Shown here: piece by piece, positions 5,568-7,724 of the stretch
Position numbering within the stretch: the first letter of the stretch is position 1
How the letters are laid out: each line of letters opens with the position of its first letter
NCBI GenBank assembly: GCA_022718015.1
Contig: JAIHZV010000048.1
Location: forward strand, 1 to 7,724
DNA from: Phascolarctobacterium sp.
GTDB lineage: Bacteria > Bacillota > Negativicutes > Acidaminococcales > Acidaminococcaceae
Direction of reading: 5' to 3'
DNA: 7,724 nucleotides
Notes under the pieces: model-generated
Database searches by the model: none
What the model saw: the letters and a program-made list of their open reading frames with translations, nothing else
What the model was told of the DNA's origin: nothing
Position numbers and translations under genes: made by a program

Positions 5568-6398
5568 TTATTTAGTTCTACGTTTCAGAATTAACTTAGT
5601 AGAAGCTTTCTTCTCTCTGCGAGTACGAGTACCGAATGCACATTTACCCCAAGGAGTAACAGGACGTTTACGACCAACGGGGGAGTGACCTTCACCACCA
5701 CCGTGCGGATGGTCGTTAGGATTCATTACAACGCCGCGGTTAGCAGGACGGATACCCAGCCAACGGCTGCGGCCAGCTTTACCGATGCAGATGTTTTCAG
5801 CATCAATGTTACCAACTTGACCGATGGTTGCACGGCAGTTGATATGTACTTTGCGGATTTCGCCAGAAGGAAGACGGAGCAGAGCGTAGTCGCCCTCTTT
5901 TGCCATCAGCTGAGCGCTGGTGCCAGCACTACGAGCCATTTGGCCGCCTTTACCAATTTTCATTTCCACATTGTGTACGGTAGTACCAAGGGGAATGTTT
6001 TTCAGCGGCAGGCAGTTACCAACTTTGATATCTGCGTCCGGACCGCTTACTACGGTATCGCCAACTTTCAGATCAAGCGGAGCGATGATGTAACGTTTTT
6101 CGCCGTCAGCATAGTTGATCAGAGCGATGCGAGCGTTACGGTTAGGATCGTATTCAATGGTAGCAACCTTAGCCGGGATGCCGTCTTTGGTGCGTTTGAA
6201 GTCAATGATACGATATTGTCTCTTGTGACCGCCGCCTTGATGACGAACAGTCATTTTACCGGTATTATTACGGCCTGCATGTTTGCTCAGTTTTTCAACA
6301 AGCGGGCGGTAGGGCTTATCAGTCGTAATCTCTTCGAAGGCAGACACAGTAATAAAGCGTCTGGAAGGAGAATACGGATTAAAGCTTTTAATAGCCAT
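5568..6398 (-). CDS. rplB: Large-subunit ribosomal protein L2 (uL2)
   Basis: One of the largest and most conserved r-proteins; binds 23S rRNA domain IV, is needed for subunit association and sits near the peptidyl-transferase centre. 276 residues, standard length. Order of landmarks: N-terminal tail SFNPYSPSRR; RNA-binding core with GRNNTGKMTVRHQGGGHKR (42-60), YRIIDFKR (62-69) and IEYDPNRNARIALI (81-94); SH3-like C-terminal part with KAGRSRWLGIRP (207-218) and VVMNPNDHPHGGGEG (223-237); basic tail LILKRRTK. The conserved histidines of the DHPHGGGEG segment (230 and 232) are intact. The ATG at 6398 is preceded by AGGAGG with 9 nt spacing. There are 24 nt from rplW and 31 nt to rpsS. Confidence 0.99.
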   Translation of the reverse strand: MAIKSFNPYSPSRRFITVSAFEEITTDKPYRPLVEKLSKHAGRNNTGKMTVRHQGGGHKRQYRIIDFKRTKDGIPAKVATIEYDPNRNARIALINYADGEKRYIIAPLDLKVGDTVVSGPDADIKVGNCLPLKNIPLGTTVHNVEMKIGKGGQMARSAGTSAQLMAKEGDYALLRLPSGEIRKVHINCRATIGQVGNIDAENICIGKAGRSRWLGIRPANRGVVMNPNDHPHGGGEGHSPVGRKRPVTPWGKCAFGTRTRREKKASTKLILKRRTK

Positions 6399-6422
6399 TT
6401 AATTTTACCTCCTATACGTTAA

Positions 6423-6713
6423 TTACATTCCTTCGAAAAGGGGAATCGTATTGCCTTCAGCAAGCTTCACGATTGCTTTCTTATAATCGGAACGTTTGCC
6501 AACATATTTACCCATGCGTTTGGTTTTGCCCATTACACGGATAGTGTTTACATTCAATACTTTTACGCCAAAAACTGCTTCTACAGCTTGACGAATTTCT
6601 ACTTTGTTAGCATCCAGAGGAACCTGGAAGGTGTATTTGTTCTCCTGCATCATTTGAGAAGTTTTCTCAGTGATGATAGGACGAATCAGTAAATCGCGAG
6701 GATTAGCAGCCAT
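6423..6713 (-). CDS. rplW: Large-subunit ribosomal protein L23 (uL23)
   Basis: Binds 23S rRNA domain III at the mouth of the exit tunnel, where it is the docking point for trigger factor and the signal recognition particle. 96 residues, normal for the family. Recognised by RDLLIRPIITEKT near the N terminus, the central VEAVFGVKVLNVNT, and the basic loop KTKRMGKYVGKRSDYKKA that inserts into rRNA. Its ATG shares one base with the rplD stop (TAATG), and its ribosome-binding site GAGGAGG (6730-6724) lies inside the last codons of rplD, so the two genes are probably translationally coupled. It is followed after 24 nt by rplB. Confidence 0.98.
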   Translation of the reverse strand: MAANPRDLLIRPIITEKTSQMMQENKYTFQVPLDANKVEIRQAVEAVFGVKVLNVNTIRVMGKTKRMGKYVGKRSDYKKAIVKLAEGNTIPLFEGM

Positions 6714-7339
6714 TATGCGAGCACCTCCTCAATTTTTTCTACAACATCTTTAGCAAGGAAAACTTTCTTGCTGTTCAGGATATCAAAGCAGTTCAGGCCC
6801 ATGTTGGTGATAGCGGTTACTTTCGGCATGTTACGTGCGGAAAGTGCAACGTTTTCGTTAGCGCCATCGGTGATGAGCAGAGCTTTTTGGTTAGCAGCTT
6901 CGAAAGCATTCAGCAGGGAAGCTACTTGTTTGGTTTTCGGAGCGTCGAAAGCCAGGCCTTCAACAACTACCAGTTCACCAGCTGCTACTTTAGCAGACAG
7001 TGCGCAGCAAAGAGCTAAGCGACGAGCTTTACGAGGCATTTTCTTTGCATAGCTGCGAGGTTGGGGACCAAAAGTGGTACCACCGCCAACCCATACGGGA
7101 GAACGGTTAGAACCGCAACGAGCGCGGCCAGTACCTTTTTGTTTCCACGGTTTACGACCGCCACCACGTACCATAGCACGGGTTTTAGTAGCGGAAGTAC
7201 CTTGACGTTGGTTAGCCAGCTGCATTACTACTGCTTGGTGTACTACAGCTTCGTTGAACTCAGCGCCAAATACGGAATCATTTAATTCTATTTCACCGGT
7301 AACATTACCGGACAGATCATATACTGATAACTTCGGCAT
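6713..7339 (-). CDS. rplD: Large-subunit ribosomal protein L4 (uL4)
   Basis: Binds 23S rRNA domain I; its extended loop lines the constriction of the peptide exit tunnel, and in enterobacteria L4 also represses the S10 operon. 208 residues from the chosen start, the usual length. The loop is GGGRKPWKQKGTGRAR at about residues 59-74, where macrolide-resistance changes occur in other bacteria; the sequence here looks wild type. It is followed by PVWVGGGTTFGPQPRSY and a globular C-terminal Rossmann-like part (LLITDG). The frame opens at an ATG at 7348, but that codon touches the AAAGGAGG ribosome-binding site (7356-7349); the second ATG at 7339 is 9 nt away and yields the typical MPKLSVYD start. 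The stop overlaps the rplW start by one base. Three cysteines (residues 75, 111, 112) are somewhat unusual for L4. Confidence 0.97.
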   Translation of the reverse strand: MPKLSVYDLSGNVTGEIELNDSVFGAEFNEAVVHQAVVMQLANQRQGTSATKTRAMVRGGGRKPWKQKGTGRARCGSNRSPVWVGGGTTFGPQPRSYAKKMPRKARRLALCCALSAKVAAGELVVVEGLAFDAPKTKQVASLLNAFEAANQKALLITDGANENVALSARNMPKVTAITNMGLNCFDILNSKKVFLAKDVVEKIEEVLA

Positions 7340-7348
7340 TAGAAGCAT

Positions 7349-7356
7349 CCTCCTTT
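7349..7356 (-). promoter_or_regulatory. Ribosome-binding site that decides the rplD start
   Basis: AAAGGAGG on the minus strand lies immediately before an ATG (7348-7346) and 9 nt before a second in-frame ATG (7339-7337). Initiation needs roughly 5-10 nt between Shine-Dalgarno sequence and start codon, so the second ATG is chosen. Confidence 0.85.
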
Positions 7357-7371
7357 CTTTCGCTTATCTTA

Positions 7372-7724
7372 TTATTTCTTAGGTTTTACGGTTTCCTTAA
7401 GAACTACGTAAGAACCAGTAGCGCCAGGAATAGCACCTTTAACCAGAATAAGATTACGTTCTGCGTCAACCTTAACAACGGTCAGACGTTGAACAGTTAC
7501 ATTTTGATTACCCATACGGCCAGGCAGTTTTTTGCCTTTAATTACGCGGCCGCCAGGACCGGAATGCATTGGGCCCATAGAACCAGGCTCACGATGAGAC
7601 TTGGAACCATGTTTCATAGGTCCGCGAGAGAAATTGTGGCGCTTAATAGTGCCTGCAAAACCTTTGCCGCGGGAAACGCCGCTAGCGTCAATCAGTTCAC
7701 CTGCAGCGAAGATGTCAGCTTTGA
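7372..7724 (-). CDS. rplC: Large-subunit ribosomal protein L3 (uL3), 3' part; 5' end outside window
   Basis: Early-assembly 23S rRNA-binding protein whose long internal loop reaches toward the peptidyl-transferase centre. The visible frame enters at base 7724 two bases into a codon, gives 116 complete codons and ends in TAA at 7374-7372. Recognised by RGKGFAGTIKRH, SRGPMKHGS, REPGSMG, GKKLPGRMG and the C-terminal KVDAERNLILVKGAIPG. An open frame starting at the internal Met (7617) is not the true start: L3-like sequence continues in frame to the window edge. Family proteins are about 205-215 residues, so roughly the first 90-100 are missing. The loop segment GPMHSGPGGRV looks a few residues longer than the Bacillus form I remember, and Pro stands where E. 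coli L3 has the methylated Gln (PGSIGQ). It is followed after 32 nt by rplD. Identity is certain; only the start is unseen. Confidence 0.97.
   Translation of the reverse strand, partial: KADIFAAGELIDASGVSRGKGFAGTIKRHNFSRGPMKHGSKSHREPGSMGPMHSGPGGRVIKGKKLPGRMGNQNVTVQRLTVVKVDAERNLILVKGAIPGATGSYVVLKETVKPKK

Noticed and set aside
5685..6422. A 245-codon open frame on the plus strand opposite rplB
   Set aside because: Antisense shadow of rplB, with Thr/Ser/Phe-rich low-complexity translation and no family features. The same applies to the other plus-strand frames in the window.
7341..7366. AAGC...GCTT pairing around the rplD ribosome-binding site
   Set aside because: Only four pairs with a loop of about 15 nt; too weak to claim sequestration of the site.

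Overview
The window is a stretch of the S10-spc ribosomal-protein superoperon, read entirely from the minus strand (transcription runs from base 7724 toward base 1). It holds seventeen genes: fifteen complete and two cut by the window edges. In transcription order they are rplC (L3, 3' part), rplD (L4), rplW (L23), rplB (L2), rpsS (S19), rplV (L22), rpsC (S3), rplP (L16), rpmC (L29), rpsQ (S17), rplN (L14), rplX (L24), rplE (L5), the zinc-type rpsN/rpsZ (S14), rpsH (S8), rplF (L6), rplR (L18) and rpsE (S5, 5' part). Counting both partial genes this is eighteen reading frames, of which sixteen are complete. The order is the canonical bacterial one, with no insertion, loss or rearrangement.

Organism: the short zinc-binding S14 with four cysteines, the L24 with a C-terminal four-cysteine ribbon, the S8 start MVMTDPIADML, the frequent GTG/TTG starts behind strong AAGGAGG ribosome-binding sites, and the uninterrupted S10-to-spc junction all point to Bacillota (Firmicutes). 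The style of L14 (MIQQQTILNVGDNTGAK) and L4 (PVWVGGGTTFGP) reminds me of Negativicutes, but that is a recollection of family sequences and not a tested placement. By eye the base composition is a little below 50% GC.

Layout: bases 7724-3269 are the distal S10-operon genes (large-subunit L3, L4, L23, L2, L22, L16 and L29 mixed with small-subunit S19, S3 and S17). Bases 3230-1 are the first part of the spc operon (L14, L24, L5, S14, S8, L6, L18, S5). All gaps are 38 nt or shorter, and two gene pairs (rplD/rplW and rplP/rpmC) overlap by one base in a TAATG arrangement, so the whole window is best read as one polycistronic transcript with translational coupling. I found no convincing internal promoter, intrinsic terminator, tRNA, mobile element or CRISPR. 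No gene-free stretch exceeds 38 nt.

Start codons needed correction in three genes, where the longest open frame runs through its own ribosome-binding site: rplD starts at 7339, rpsQ at a GTG at 3529, and rplR at a TTG at 687. Visible starts in the window are ATG for ten genes, GTG for five (rpsS, rpsC, rpsQ, rplF, rpsE) and TTG for two (rpsN/Z, rplR).

This is an ordinary, highly conserved housekeeping region. I see no undescribed system in it; the findings are small points of gene expression and protein variation and are scored low accordingly.
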